Part shown: piece after piece, positions 36,684 through 49,063 of the stretch
Position numbering within the stretch: position 1 is the first letter of the stretch
Layout: every line of letters starts with the position of its first letter
Assembly: GCA_003254905.1 (NCBI GenBank)
Contig: QANU01113051.1
Location: 1-64,000 of the forward strand
DNA from: Nissolia schottii
Lineage: Eukaryota; Streptophyta; Magnoliopsida; Fabales; Fabaceae
Length of the DNA stretch: 64,000 nt
Direction: 5' to 3'
Translations under genes and position numbers: made by a program
The notes under the pieces: model-generated
What the model was told of the DNA's origin: nothing
The model's database searches: none
The model's input: the letters and a program-made list of their open reading frames with translations, nothing else

Positions 36684-39600
36684 ATGGAAACTCCAAGTTT
36701 CCGCGGCTCCCATGCTACATTGAAAGTACGTATATTTTTTCTTTCATTCATCTGTACTGATACATTAATGATTAAATTCATGTAGGGAATGAATATAGAT
36801 AATTGGGGAATTGGGATAATTTTCTTAATTTGAGGAAAGGAAGGTCTCCATAACATGATAATCTAAGATATTCTCTAAGAATACATGTCATTATTTAATT
36901 TATTCTTAAAAATATTCATCTAATTTTTTTTTTCTTACTTATCATGACATTTATCATCTTTATCTAAAATATTCCTAATTACCCTAATAGTTATCAATAT
37001 GCCTTGCAACATTCATGGAATAACCGATAAACTATGCTTCCCAAAAAAAAAAAAAAAAAAACTAATAAACTATGCATGATTATGTAAAATATATTCGATT
37101 CAATTAAGGGTTGGAACAATATGACATGACATGAGTAATAACCCCTAAATAGAAATGTTAATCTCGTTGCTGCACCATGATGATTGTAGGAGCCATCCAC
37201 GATAGTGATGCTGCAACTAGCATTTCAAAGTATTGGAATAGTTTATGGAGACATCGGAACATCACCGTTGTATGTGTTTGCAAGCATATTCACGGAAGGG
37301 ATAAAGGACAATGATGACATAATGGGGGCTTTCTCCATTATCTTCTATACAATCACTCTCATCCCAGTTGTTAAGTATGTCTTCATCGTGTTAAAGGCTA
37401 ATGACAACGGCGGAGGTAATATGCATTCATTCTATATTTTCTAGGAACAAGTAGGGATGTTCAGCGGATCAGATATACACGCATACCCGACGACCCGAAT
37501 GATTTTAGGTTGGGTTAGATCTTGGATAAAAACATGTTGATCTGACTACCAACGAATCAGGTGGTTTATAAAATAGATTTGATTGAACCCAAATTGAGCA
37601 TGTAATTCGAGACTCAACTCGAGCCTTTGGTTGATAAAACTGGTAAGACACCAAAAAATAAAAATTTGATTCGTCCCGATCCCACTTAAACAGTAAACAC
37701 CCTTAAAATAAGTATAACCAATTTTTTTTTTTCAAATAAAACTTCTAGATAATTGTCTATTTGTCACTTTCACTTAACATAAGATCTTAATATAATTAAC
37801 TTTCTTTAGCATCACAACTAACTTAATGTTTTTTTTTATAGAAGTAAACTAACTTAAGGTGGGTTTAGATTAACTTAAAATAAATTACTTATTTTAGTTA
37901 TATTTTTTAAACGTTTTATTTTATATTTATATAAAAAAATCATTTATACTTTCATTCATTTTTTTTTAGAAGTAGAACATTCTAAACATTAAAAAAAACA
38001 TATAATATTTTACTTTATTTTAAAAAATACATTTTTTAAATTATATTTTAACACTTGTTATTTTTTTTAAATGTTTTTTTTATATAAATTAATCCAAAGG
38101 GATCCTTAACGTGTGAACATATTTTAGGAGGTACGTTTGCATTATACTCTCTTATATGCCGTTATGCCAAGGTGGGGCTTATTCCGAATCAACAACCTGA
38201 GGATGCACAAGTGTCTAATTACCAGCTTGAGTTGCCAAACAACCGTGAGAAGAGAGCTTCAATGCTTAAGTCTAAGCTTGAGAACAACAACTTTATGAAG
38301 GTCTTCCTCTTATTTGCTACCATACTTGGCACTTCCATGGTCATTGGTGATGGTGTTCTCACCCCTTGCATCTCTGGTAATTAGTCTCTAATAACTTTAT
38401 TTGCTTAGTTAATACGCCATGCTTTTTGTTTAATTTTTTTTATATAAATATATATGATTATGACTTATGAGAAGAAGAATGCAATTTCTTGCATTTTCAC
38501 AATGAGACAAACATGAGAAGTAATAATGTTTCACTTGGTTGCAGTTTTATCTGCTGTTGGAGGGATGAAAACTGCTGCCAGTAATATAAATGATGGTGAG
38601 TACTTCTTTTACCCTTTCAATATTATCCCAGTTGACAGCAAAATTAATGGATGAAAAAAGTAAAGTAATATTGCAGGATGTACATGGAAAGAAAGAAAAA
38701 TTGAATCTAAGTCTTTTATTTATATTTTAAAATATTTTGAGTATGTTACAATTTATTTTATGTTAACATTTAACTAATTAATAATTTTATTAAAATATTT
38801 ATGTTATAATTATGTTTATAAAAGAATTGAAATATGTTGAATAATTATTTACTACATAAATATTGTGATAACTAGAATTTGATTTGTATAACATGTACTA
38901 TCCATGCATGCAATGCAATGTACCAAACAAAATAACTATTTTGTTTTTTTAATAAAAAGACAACTAGTGCAAGTGTCACTCACAAAAGTGTGAGATTTTT
39001 AAAGGGTATTGAGTTCTAGATGCAGGGTCAAGAGCAACCACAGTATCCGAAGCTGAAATAATCGATCTCACTAATTATAGAGTTTAAATACCAATGAAAA
39101 AGAAAAAATAAAAATGTGAGCTCCATCGTGATAAAGTCCCTTTTGTGAGGGAAATTGTTCTACGATTATCAAAAATGTTTGTCAAACTGTCATTTATCCT
39201 AAACTTAAGATGCTAAAAGCTCTAGAGAACATTAGCATTTGCAGTTAGTTTCATTATTATTTTCACGATAACATTAACTTAATGTAATTTTTGCTGTTTT
39301 TGTGCACAGATATGGTTGTGCTAATATCCGTAGCAATCTTGATCTTCCTGTTCATGCTTCAGAGGTTTGGGACTGATAAAGTTGGCTACAGCTTTGCACC
39401 CGTTCTTTGCCTATGGTTCGTATTCATTGTAGGTATCGGCGCATACAATTTCTTCAAGTTTGACCCAACAGTAATTAAAGCACTCAATCCAGCGTACATA
39501 GTAAACTATTTCAAGAGGAATAAGAAAGATGCTTGGATTTCTCTTGGTGGCACTGTCTTGTCCATAACAGGTTCTTATTCACTTTCACTTTGCTATACAT

Positions 39601-41456
39601 ATAAACTCCTAATTAATGATCTTAAACTTTCAATTTAATCCTTGATATTATGAAAATGTATTTTATAGTCCCTGAAAGTTGTTAAAAATTGATTAAATTA
39701 GTCCTTTAAAATTCAGTCAAGTTAATTAGTCACTCTCTTTGAAACTCGGGATCATATTTCAATAACTTGAAACTTATATGATTGGTACTGTAGGAATTAA
39801 AGTAAAGGCTTACTCCTAATTAACCATTCTTAAATCTTAATGTAGCACAAGTCTTATACTCAATTTTTATGCAGGAGCTGAAGCATTATTCGCTGATGTT
39901 GGGCATTTCACGGTCTGGTCCATACAAACTAGTATGTGTTTTGTGGTTTACCCTGCTCTCATAGTGGCTTACGCTGGACAAGCGGCTTTTCTTCGTAAAA
40001 ACCCTGATTTGGTTAGTGACACATTCTTCAAGTCCATACCAGGTAACTTTATCGGACCGCTTAGTGCTCGATGGATTTACTGCTTAATTAATAGGCGCAA
40101 AAATAGATGAGGATCTTCTCAATGAATACGAAAATGTCGTGTTAACGTCTTTATCCCTTCATTAACATGATCCTGCGTCAACTAATTAATGATGGTTTTC
40201 ATGTGCTGCAGAAGCTATATACTGGCCAACGTTTGTGATTGCTGTTTTGGCAGCAATCATAGCTTCTCAAGCCATGATCTCTGGGACTTTCTCTATAATC
40301 CAACAGTCATTGTCATCAGGGTGTTTCCCACGTGTCAAAATCGTGCACACATCAGCCAAGCATGAAGGACAAGTTTATGTCCCAGAAATTAATTACATCC
40401 TCATGATTGCATGTATTGGTGTCACAGTTGGGTTCAAAACCACGGCAAAAATTGGCAATGCCTATGGTATGGCAACTCACTCTCATAATTTTTTAGGCTA
40501 TAAATAGTCCTGTTTGATGGCAGAGTATAAGTTATTGTGAGCATTTGTGCAATGCAGGAATAGCAGTGGTGTTTGTAATGACACTTACATCTTCTCTTTT
40601 AGTGCTAATCATGGTGTTGATATGGAAGACCCACATGATTTTGGTAATCTTGTATGTTGTGACCATTGGTTTGATTGAGTTGGTTTATTTAAGCTCAGTT
40701 TTATACAAATTTGACCAAGGAGGGTATCTCTCCCTTGCATTCTCGGCGGTGCTAATGATGATAATGTATGTTTGGAACAATGTGTACCGAAGGAAGTACC
40801 GTTACGAACTCGATCATAAGATTTCTCCGGAGAGGCTCAACGAAATGACGACGGACACAAACTTGTTTCGAATATCCGGCCTTGCAATGTTCTACTCTGA
40901 GCTTGTTCAAGACGTCCCGCCCATCTTCGAGCATTATGTGGCGAACGTGCCTGTGCTGCACTCCGTCCTTGTCTTCGTCTCCTTCAAGTCCTTACCCATT
41001 GGCAGAGTTCTGCCGGAAGAACGGTTCCTATTTTTCCGAGTACAGCCTAGAGAACGCAACATATTCCGGTGTGTTGTGAGGTATGGATACCTTGATGTGC
41101 GCAGCGAGCAAGTGCCTTTCGAGAAGCTGCTGGTTGAGAGGCTGAAGGAATTTATAGTTGATGAATTCTGGATGTCCCAGGGTTCGGGAAAGGGTGCTGA
41201 TGGAGCTAGCAACGAAGAGAGGCTACAACTTGCCATTGGAGGAGAGATTGATGCTGTTGAGAAAGCAGTGCAGTCTGGCGTTGTTCACTTGATTGGTGAG
41301 CATGAGGTGATGGCTAAACAAGGGTCCAATATTGGCAAGAGGATTTTGATAGATTATGCCTACAACATCTTGAAGAGGAACTTGAGGCAGAGTGATAAAA
41401 TATATGATATTCCGCACAGCCGCATGGTCAAAGTGGGAATGACCTATCAACTTTAA
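36684..41456 (+). CDS. HAK/KUP/KT potassium transporter, copy 2 with shortened N-terminus
   Basis: Same transporter family as copy 1. Exons: 36684-36725, 37190-37415, 38128-38376, 38545-38595, 39310-39570, 39875-40042, 40212-40466, 40558-41456. Internal exon lengths (226, 249, 51, 261, 168, 255) equal those of copy 1, and the whole joins in phase to 716 aa. Motifs present: [48 protein letters not shown], ending KVGMTYQL. The original start codon is lost and exon 1 is interrupted upstream, so I place the start at ATG 36684 ([14 protein letters not shown]), equivalent to an internal Met of copy 1. This removes about 45 variable, non-membrane residues. The transport core appears intact, so function is plausible but promoter and start use are uncertain. 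The acidic tail is about 12 residues shorter than in copy 1. Confidence 0.85.
37452..37705. mobile_element. Small hAT-like element in HAK copy 2 intron 2
   Basis: About 254 bp with ends TAGGGATGTTCAGCGG and CAGTAAACACCCTTA, which are roughly inverted copies. The interior has CCCGACGACCCGAAT and similar words. Flanking bases (AACAAGT / AATAAGT) could be a worn target duplication. Confidence 0.5.
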
Positions 41457-42620
41457 TTTTTAACAAATATTTATCTTTATTATCATCTTAGCTCTTATGA
41501 TCCTAATGACCTCCTCTGATAAACTAAGGAAGAGGGGGAAAAAGTCATATGGCATGAATGCTCTTTCACTCAAAATTGTTTAGGAAGCAAGTGCCATGTA
41601 ACTTTTACTCGTTTGAAGGGGAAATAAAAGTTTTGTCACCGTTAACTTTTACTGCTATGTATTTGTGTTCATGCTTCTTTATAATTTAAAATGAATTGGT
41701 TGTGAGTTTTATTACAGAGATGAATGACATGATGAAAGAATTAGATAGACTTAATCATACTTAAAAGTTTTAAATTAATTCTACATAATCATTTCATTTC
41801 ATCTTTCTTTGAAATAAAACTAAAAAACACGTCCTAACTAATCATATACGAATGTCTAAGTTAAGTCAATTCTTAAATTTAATTAAATCAGAAGTAAGAT
41901 TGTCACATTCAATTAAACAACTTTGTGTGCAAGTGCCATAGATTTGTCATATACGTGTTTGATTTTTGCTTTGAATTTTGAAATGCATGTGAGCATAGGT
42001 GTTGAATAAAAGGCCTACTCGAGATGAGATATTTAAGGAAATTCATACCTAAAAAATGAACAAAACCTAATAAAATAGGGGTAAGAAATCCACGTGATAT
42101 GATAATAAAATAAGTACAGATCACTTATTTCATGCAAAATGGCACTGCCAAGTATACCATAGCCAAGCAAAAATTATTCGATTTGTTAAGGCAATAGAAA
42201 CAGGCAATGAAAGATAAACAAAGTAAAAAAAAAAAAAAAAACAACTTTTACATGATCACAATATTAATATATTATATTTAAACACACACAATAAAAATGA
42301 GTCATAATATTTTCATTTTGTGCTCCACTAAGTATTTTTAAACTCACTCTTATTATATTTTGTGTTTAGATATGGTGGGTTAATCTTATAACTATATAAA
42401 AATTTCTCCAAAGTCAAGTGCAGATATATCTAGTCTTTTTATTTTTTATATTTTGGTGGTCAATGTAGATATCAAGTTAGACTATTGAGCATCTTTTCTA
42501 TGGGCTCATTTTCCTCCTTCCGGTCCAAGTTTTTTTTGTTCATTGGTGGCCAGGGCTTCAGGTACTTTTATTTTCGGTTAAGGTATTCTTGTGATGACCT
42601 TTAGAAGAGGAAAAAAAAAA
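41457..42620. other. Intergenic DNA after HAK copy 2
   Basis: HAK copy 2 3' UTR and AT-rich sequence. A poly(A) run lies near 42224-42240. No gene is seen. Confidence 0.55.
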
Positions 42621-42625
42621 TGGGA

Positions 42626-42794
42626 CATCTTGCGTGACGCAGGGAGCATCTCACTCGAGATGCTAGTCACAGGGCACGTCTTGCACGAGATGTATAGCAT
42701 CTCGCGTAAGATGTTGTCGCAGAAAAGCAAAAGTGGTTTCTAGAGTTCATCTAGCGCGAGATGATGTTCACATGGGTTCATCTCGCGCGAGACG
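42626..42794. repeat. Array of six 16-bp imperfect palindromes
   Basis: Variants of CATCTCGCGCGAGATG start at 42626, 42647, 42677, 42698, 42748 and 42779. Steps are 21, 30, 21, 50 and 31 bases. Each reads nearly the same on both strands, and several hold a CGCG core like the site bound by CAMTA factors. The array ends 14 bases before an snRNA-type upstream element. Confidence 0.85.
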
Positions 42795-42807
42795 ACTGCG
42801 AAAATTA

Positions 42808-42863
42808 GTCCCACATCGATTAACGCTATAGAAGGGAGTCTCTTCCTCTCCCTATATTATAAA
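42808..42863 (+). promoter_or_regulatory. USE plus TATA, snRNA-type promoter without a known snRNA
   Basis: GTCCCACATCG at 42808-42818 matches the plant upstream sequence element of snRNA genes (RTCCCACATCG). TATATTATAAA begins at 42853, 34 bases further on, which is the pol II snRNA spacing. The DNA that follows does not start like U1, U2, U4, U5 or U6. Confidence 0.55.
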
Positions 42864-43702
42864 GGCTTCTCGTGAGTGTTTAAATTTGTTAATTCATTCT
42901 AAAAATCTGAGAGGTCACATTTTTGTGAGACTTTTCGCACTAATCTCGTTTTCCATTTATGGGGAAGTAGTGCCTCTACGTGGGGTGTCAAGAATCCTAA
43001 CTTAGTGCTCCTTAGCGTTCAGTCATTTTCAGGTGAGTGACTTTCTTCACGGGCTATTTTAGACCATGTATTTATTTTTAAAGTTGTTTTATTTTATTTT
43101 AACATTATTTTATTTATGAATGTTTTATAAAATCCTAGAATGTGAAATTTATTATTTTATTTATGAAGTTAGTTATTCTTTTATTTGATTAGTTATTTTC
43201 TTATGATTATTTATTTAGAATCCTTTTTAATTACGAGATAAATATTTACGAAGTTATTTTAGAAAATTATGAAATTATTTTAGAACTACATAGGACCACA
43301 TTTTATTGCATTAAGTATATTCATATTGTGTGTGTATGATTAACATTGAGCGATAAAGATAATGGTTACGGAAAAATTCTGATTGGAAAAGACTTATGTT
43401 AAGAAAAAGTTCAGGCTAAGGACAAGACTTAGAACCTCCCTAAGCATGAGATCTTAATCTACATTTATTTTTCCAAGATAAAACACTTAAAGATATTAAG
43501 TTATGTTATGATAAGGATTATGTTATGATGATCTATATATTTAAAATTGTTCTCATGGGAGTATGTATATATAGCTTACGTTGACCCTAGTATACCTTTT
43601 ACGATCGTAAAGTAGAGTAGGATTCATGTAGATTTTGAGCAAGATTGTAAAGCCTGGACTTGGCAGCCAGTGGTGTCCGGTGTCATGTATCATGTAGATT
43701 AG

Positions 43703-43856
43703 GACTAACTATCATAAATGTATGAACTCGGACAGTGTATCCCCAAAGTGGTGACCTAGGTACTTGGGTAGTACATCAAGACTAACTATCAAGAATCTAT
43801 GGACTCGAGCAGTGTATCCCCAACTATCGTGGCCTAGATACTTGGGTAGTGCGTCG
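43703..43856 (+). repeat. Two tandem 77-bp imperfect copies
   Basis: GACTAACTATCA begins at 43703 and again at 43780. Both units contain CAGTGTATCCCCAA and CTTGGGTAGT. Divergence between the units shows the duplication is old. Confidence 0.85.
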
Positions 43857-43963
43857 CAAAACCATAATGCTCGGAATGTCTATCTAGAAAACTCCTCACA
43901 TGTTTATGTTCTTAAATGTTTTAATATTATAATTATTATTATTATATAAACGTTTTCATGACT

Positions 43964-43970
<7 letters not shown>

Positions 43971-43997
<27 letters not shown>

Positions 43998-44013
43998 CGT
44001 ATGTATGTATGTA
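43971..44013. repeat. (ATGT)n microsatellite
   Basis: About ten ATGT units with one ATGTACGT interruption. Confidence 0.9.
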
Positions 44014-44659
44014 TTGTATTTGCATGTCATGGTTACGAATTGTCCCATGTCGCCGTGGGGTTTGCCATTCACCAAGCGATAACTCACCTTTCATCAACCT
44101 TTTTTCAGAAATTGTTGACGAAGAAGCGCCGCTCGTTTAGTAGATCTCAGCAGTTTGGACTCTTGGTGAGCTTCATGTTGTCATAAAGTATTCTTCAGTT
44201 ATTTCAGTCTTTAGGATAGTTTATATTCATGTCAGCCTTTATAGTGCTCCAGTGAATTACAAGCAAAGTATAACGTATTTTGAATTATATATATTTCGTA
44301 TCTTGTAAAGGATTTTTTATTCATGTTATATTACGATGTTTAATTTTATTTTAATATGTTTCCTCTTTATTTATAAAAGTTGTGCGTTTTTCATGATTAG
44401 CACGTTAGGAGAGACTTTCGTAAAGGAAATAATCACTTGTGTGCTAGTAACAATTTCTGGGGTTTTTACAATTATTTTGTTGTTGAAGTCAAGGTGCTTA
44501 TGATTTAGTTAAATATATACATAAAATAAGGAGTGCGGCCCAAAATTGTTGACCCAAAGTTCATAAAAGAAATATTTATGGTTTCATATTAAGAGTTTTA
44601 GTTGTTATATACTAATCATCATTTAATCAAATTAATAATTTTTAAGTAGTAAATAAGAG

Positions 44660-45114
44660 TATGGATGATAAAATGGGCTCGTTTAAATTTTTTAACCCGT
44701 GAAGACTAACTTGTTTAACTCGTCGGTTTATGCAAACTGAAGTGGGTCCGATTAACTAGCTTGCTGAAATCAAATTAAAATAATAATAATAATAATAACA
44801 TAAAATGGGAAAAAAAACATAAATTGTATTGATTTATTTAGGCTTTGTGGACATGAGCTATTTTGTGAACCCAGAGTTCTTCTATTTTATTATATGTTTA
44901 TGTGTGTTTTTATTGGTGTAGTGTGTATTTTTTTAAAATTAAGTTGTTAAATTTTTTTATTTGTTTTATAATTTTTCTTTCAACTTGCGGGCTAAATAAA
45001 ATGTGGGGTGAATATGAAATTTTGACCTGCATAAAAAATTGGTCTGTCCCGCCCATTTACGTGCAGGCTAGACGCGGGTTGGCTCGTCTCGCCCCATCCC
45101 TTTTGTCATCCCTA
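44660..45114. mobile_element. hAT-like non-autonomous element, worn
   Basis: Ends TATGGATGATAAAATGGGC and TTTTGTCATCCCTA are inverted copies with mismatches. The interior has CCCGCCCATTTA and similar words shared with the elements at 32741 and 57239. Flanks AATAAGAG and AGTGAGAG agree at six of eight bases. Confidence 0.55.
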
Positions 45115-45433
45115 AGTGAGAGAATAAATTATTTTTACTTATATAATAAGATTTAATTAGATTATAATGTAAAAAAATTTACTTCATGAATAAATTTTGA
45201 TTGGGAGAAGTAATTTTTTTACACGAATCAATAGATAACAATTAAACTCTTTAAACTAAACTGTTTGAAAAACATCACAACAAAAAAAACCCCCAAAAAA
45301 AAGTTGTTTAAAACAATTTACTAAACTAGTTTTTAATTAAGTTTCAAATGACACATTATTTAATTATTATAAATTAGTTTGGTTTTTTTTTATAAGCTTT
45401 AACAAATTAACTAGATGAGCTTACTAAGCTTAG

Positions 45434-45541
45434 ATTAGTCAAGGTGGTACGCACTTTAACTTTTTAATTAGAGGTATTAGGTTCAAGTGAGAATGAAAAA
45501 AATATTCATTGGGAGACATCTATCTCCTTTAAAGGACCTTA
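45434..45541 (+). mobile_element. SINE-like element
   Basis: A-box-like TAGTCAAGGTGGTAC near 45436, B-box-like AGGTTCAAGTGAG near 45479, and TGGGAGAC downstream, as in plant tRNA-derived SINEs. Confidence 0.5.
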
Positions 45542-45708
45542 GTCAAGTGGGATGAGTTAGTTGAATTCCTGATAATAAGGTTGGTGATTTAATTGAGAAA
45601 AAAAATATTAAATATATGAATTCTGTATCATGATAATTTAGTTTTTCAAGTGACAACCCTCCCCCCAAGTTATTGTATTAGTTTAAAATTAAACCCTAAA
45701 ATTAATAA

Positions 45709-46612
45709 GGGTTAATTATATTTTTAGTCCCTCATAAATTGTAAATTTTGTATTTTATTTCTCATAATTTTTTTGTTAAAAAATCGTCCCTCATAAATTT
45801 TTTTGTTAGATTTTAGTCCTTGTCGTCCATTTGTGCCGTTAAAAGTTGTGACAGTTAACTTGGTCACATGGCAGTCACGTGCCACGCACATGACATATGG
45901 TTAATTTAGTTTTTAGTCCCTCATAAATCATGAATTTTATTTTTTAACCCTCATAAAATTTTCGTTAAAAAATTATCCTTCATAAATGTTTCTATCAAGA
46001 AATTGTTCCTCACAAAATTTTTTTATTAGGTTTTAGTTTCTGTCATCCTCCATTTAGACCTTTAACTACTAACGTGACAATTACCTTGATCACACGGTAA
46101 ACACAATTGACCCATTATTTAAATCGACTCACACAAACCTGACCGCGGTTGAATTCTTTTTTAAAAAAAAACCCATCTCTCTCGTCCTCTCTCACTCTCT
46201 CCTTACTTCCCTTCTCTCCCACCTCACCACTTTGACTCTCTGCCACCCACATATCCAACTCACTGCTAACTCTCCTCTTCATCGTTAAGGTTCATGATGA
46301 TGATGATATTTTTTAATTTAGGGTCATGAATCACGGGTTATGGGTAAAACATTAATTAGGCAAGTCATATCAATATTTAGGTTTAGTGGACATATATGTG
46401 GCATGTGTTTATCATATGGTCAAATTAATTGTTACATTTGCCGTTAACGACCCAAATGGAAGATGATAGAGACTAAAATTTAATTTTTTTTTATTAAGAA
46501 CTATTTCTTAACGAAAACATTTATGAGAGATGATTTCCTACCGAAAATATTACGAGGGATAAAAGTCAAAATTTGTGATTTATGAGAGACTAAAAATTGA
46601 ATTCACCTTAGA
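45709..46612. mobile_element. Foldback / MULE-like element with long inverted ends
   Basis: The left arm (TTTTTAGTCCCTCATAAATT...) and the right arm, read in reverse complement (TTTTTAGTCTCTCATAAATC...), match imperfectly for well over 100 bases, including repeated CGTTAAAAAATCGTCCCTCAT-like words. The centre has a CT-rich stretch (about 46170-46280). No transposase frame is seen. Clear target duplications were not found. Confidence 0.65.
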
Positions 46613-49063
46613 AGTGTTTTTTTCTATACATCCTTAGAAGTGTTTTTAAATGGAAGATTGAGTGTAGCATGAGATTTGTAATTTTTCAAGTAGGATTAAG
46701 TGTTAATTTAATTCTTCAAAAATGTCTATGTTGATATTTTATTTTAAAATTTTAAGAATTAAATTAACGTTTTATTTTTTTTATGAATCGCATAAGAAAT
46801 TTGTAGTATTTTTTAAGAATTAAGTTGGCACTCTTAAAGTCTTAAAAAAACCATCAAAGGTTTTTTTTTTTTTTTAAAAAAGGAAAAAGTCAAGCAGGCT
46901 TATCTCTACCTTAAAAATAGTTTTAAAAACCCATTCAAACTCCAACCAAGTGGTTGTGCCCACAGCATCGAAGATTTGTACATTAATGGCTCTCATAGAT
47001 CTAAACGAACAAACGCAAATATTCTAAAGTACTAGTACTGTACATGTATATAACACATAATTATTTTGATACATATGTTTGTATATTTATTTATAATAGA
47101 CTTGAACATGTAAAATAAGTAAAAATTTGTTAAAGTATATGATAATAATTTTGAACAAAATATATTACAATTTGCAAAAAAAAATTATAGAAAAAATATT
47201 AAATAGTATAAATAGTATTTGTTTTGGTTGTTAAGAAATTTTTAAAAATTTAAATTCAAAAAAATTATGTTGGGAAGTTGATTTCAAATTTTAGTTAAAA
47301 ATTTTAATTTTGTTAAATTTTGAGTAATGTTTATTTTATATTTTTTTTAGTACAACAAAAATTACTTTAGTTGCAATGAGGTTTGAATCTAAGACTTCAA
47401 GCATACTATTAAGTGCACAATAATTAAACTCAAGTTTTTATTCAATTAAAGTATTTCATATGCAAGATTAAGAGTTAGTAGTTCAAGTGACATCTCTCTT
47501 AGTGTTGAGTCAAAGGGCTACGTGTTCAATTTTTTCGGGAGAGAAAAAAAAATAAAACACACAAATAAATGAAACCTGATAGTTTGTGTGCTCAAAAGCC
47601 TGTGCGATAAAGTACGTATATTATTTAATCTAGATACTCAGTCTCATTATCTTGTCCATTGAGTTTATCCAAAATTTAATTCCCACAATTAATGAATAAA
47701 TCCTAATTTTTATATAACAAATTGCTTGTGAAATTAAACTATGTGAATTTTCTAAAGTGATGATATTATTTGAAAGGATAAAGTGAAGACATTCATAATT
47801 GAGTCAATAAAATAAAATAAAAATAGATACCACTTCTTATTGAATTTTAGATGCAACTTTTAATTTATTTGTGTGATTTTTTACTTAATTCATTAAATTC
47901 TATTTAATATAAAAAATACAACAATTGACCATCATATTCTTAATATCAAAAGCAATCTTAATATTGATTTCCCTTAGTCATGGTCTAGATGAAACAATTC
48001 CAAAAAATAAAACCTATGGTTTGTATCTACTTTTAACCCCGTAGAGAATTTTCGTTTATTCATTCTTTTTTGATTGCTCGTTTTCTTGGTCCTCTGACCC
48101 TCTCTCTCTCTTCTCCTCTTGTTACGGAACACAACTTTGCTGTCATGAAAAGTTGAACTATGATGTTGATGATGATATAATAGTAATACTACAACAAGGT
48201 GGTAATCTCTATGAACTAACCCTTAACATCTCTCTCTCTCTCTGTTTATAATTCTCGTGTTTCTTTTTTTCCTTTCCTTCTTTAATGTCTTTGTGTTATT
48301 ATTATTATTTTTTTGTTTTCAGTGAAGAAATGAAAACACACACAACACACAACAACACAAGAAGTTGACAATCGAGGTTTCTACGAAGACCCATTTCCCC
48401 AGGTCGATTTCTTTTGCACACGTGGGGGCCTCCCTCCACTTTCAGCCCTATTCCCCTTCTCAAGGTTACTCCATTACAGACATGTCTCATTCCTCTCTAA
48501 TCATTACTTTGCATGCTTTGCTTTTTTTTTTCTCTTCTCGTGTTATATATATTTTTCCTATAGTTTCCTCTTTTGATTCTAAGCGGTTATTTATTCACTT
48601 GTGCCAAATTCCCCAATCCCAGCTTGATTTTTTGATGGGTTTGCCTCTGAATTATGATATTGTGATTGGTTCCATATCATATCAATTCCACTTGCCTCTG
48701 CGGATGATTAATTTTTTGGTCACCATATAATTGTGTGAAGGTAGTTTTTTTTTTCTTCTTTTTTCTTTTTTGGAGTTTATTAGTTCTTAGTTGGTTTTAT
48801 TCAATTTTTGGTTTTAATCACTATTATACAAACGCGTCTCTTATAGCGTGGAGTGCTGATCTGGGTTTTGTAATTGGATGTGGATGTGGATATGAAGTGT
48901 CCCTTGATTTTCCTATTGCCCTTTTATTATTCACATCACATGAAGTATATTTTATGATACTTGATTTTATGATATGATACACAAATTATTGCAATTTTTT
49001 GCTCATGGGGTTTATAAAATGCAGTGTTGAAAGAGGTGAATGTTTAATTGATGGTATTGGCAG
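46613..49063. other. AT-rich intergenic DNA and SANT-gene 5' region
   Basis: To about 48050 only AT-rich DNA is seen, with one worn SINE-like spot near 47460-47540. From about 48060 the CT-rich sequence (TCTCTCTCTCTCTG near 48230) looks like a promoter and 5' UTR. The CAG just before ATG 49064 is a good acceptor, so the 5' UTR is probably spliced; its donor is uncertain. Confidence 0.5.

Larger units (their letters stand above)
42885..44165 (+). ncRNA. Possible spliced non-coding transcript
   Basis: Inferred only from signals. A TATA at 42853 would start transcription near 42885-42895. A strong donor CAG|GTGAGTGA lies at 43032/43033, and a pyrimidine-rich acceptor TTTTTTCAG ends at 44108. 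A second exon candidate would end near 44165 at TTG|GTGAGC. No long reading frame is present in these exons. It may equally be part of an unnamed transposable element. Confidence 0.3.

Noticed and set aside
42626..42794. CRISPR-like array
   Set aside because: This is a plant nuclear sequence; the units are palindromes with irregular spacers and no cas genes.
42808..43030. Known snRNA gene after the USE at 42808
   Set aside because: The downstream sequence has no U1, U2, U4, U5 or U6 5' end, Sm site in context or 3' hairpin.
43971..44140. Tyr/Met/Val-rich frame at the ATGT repeat
   Set aside because: Produced by the tetranucleotide repeat; no support as a gene.
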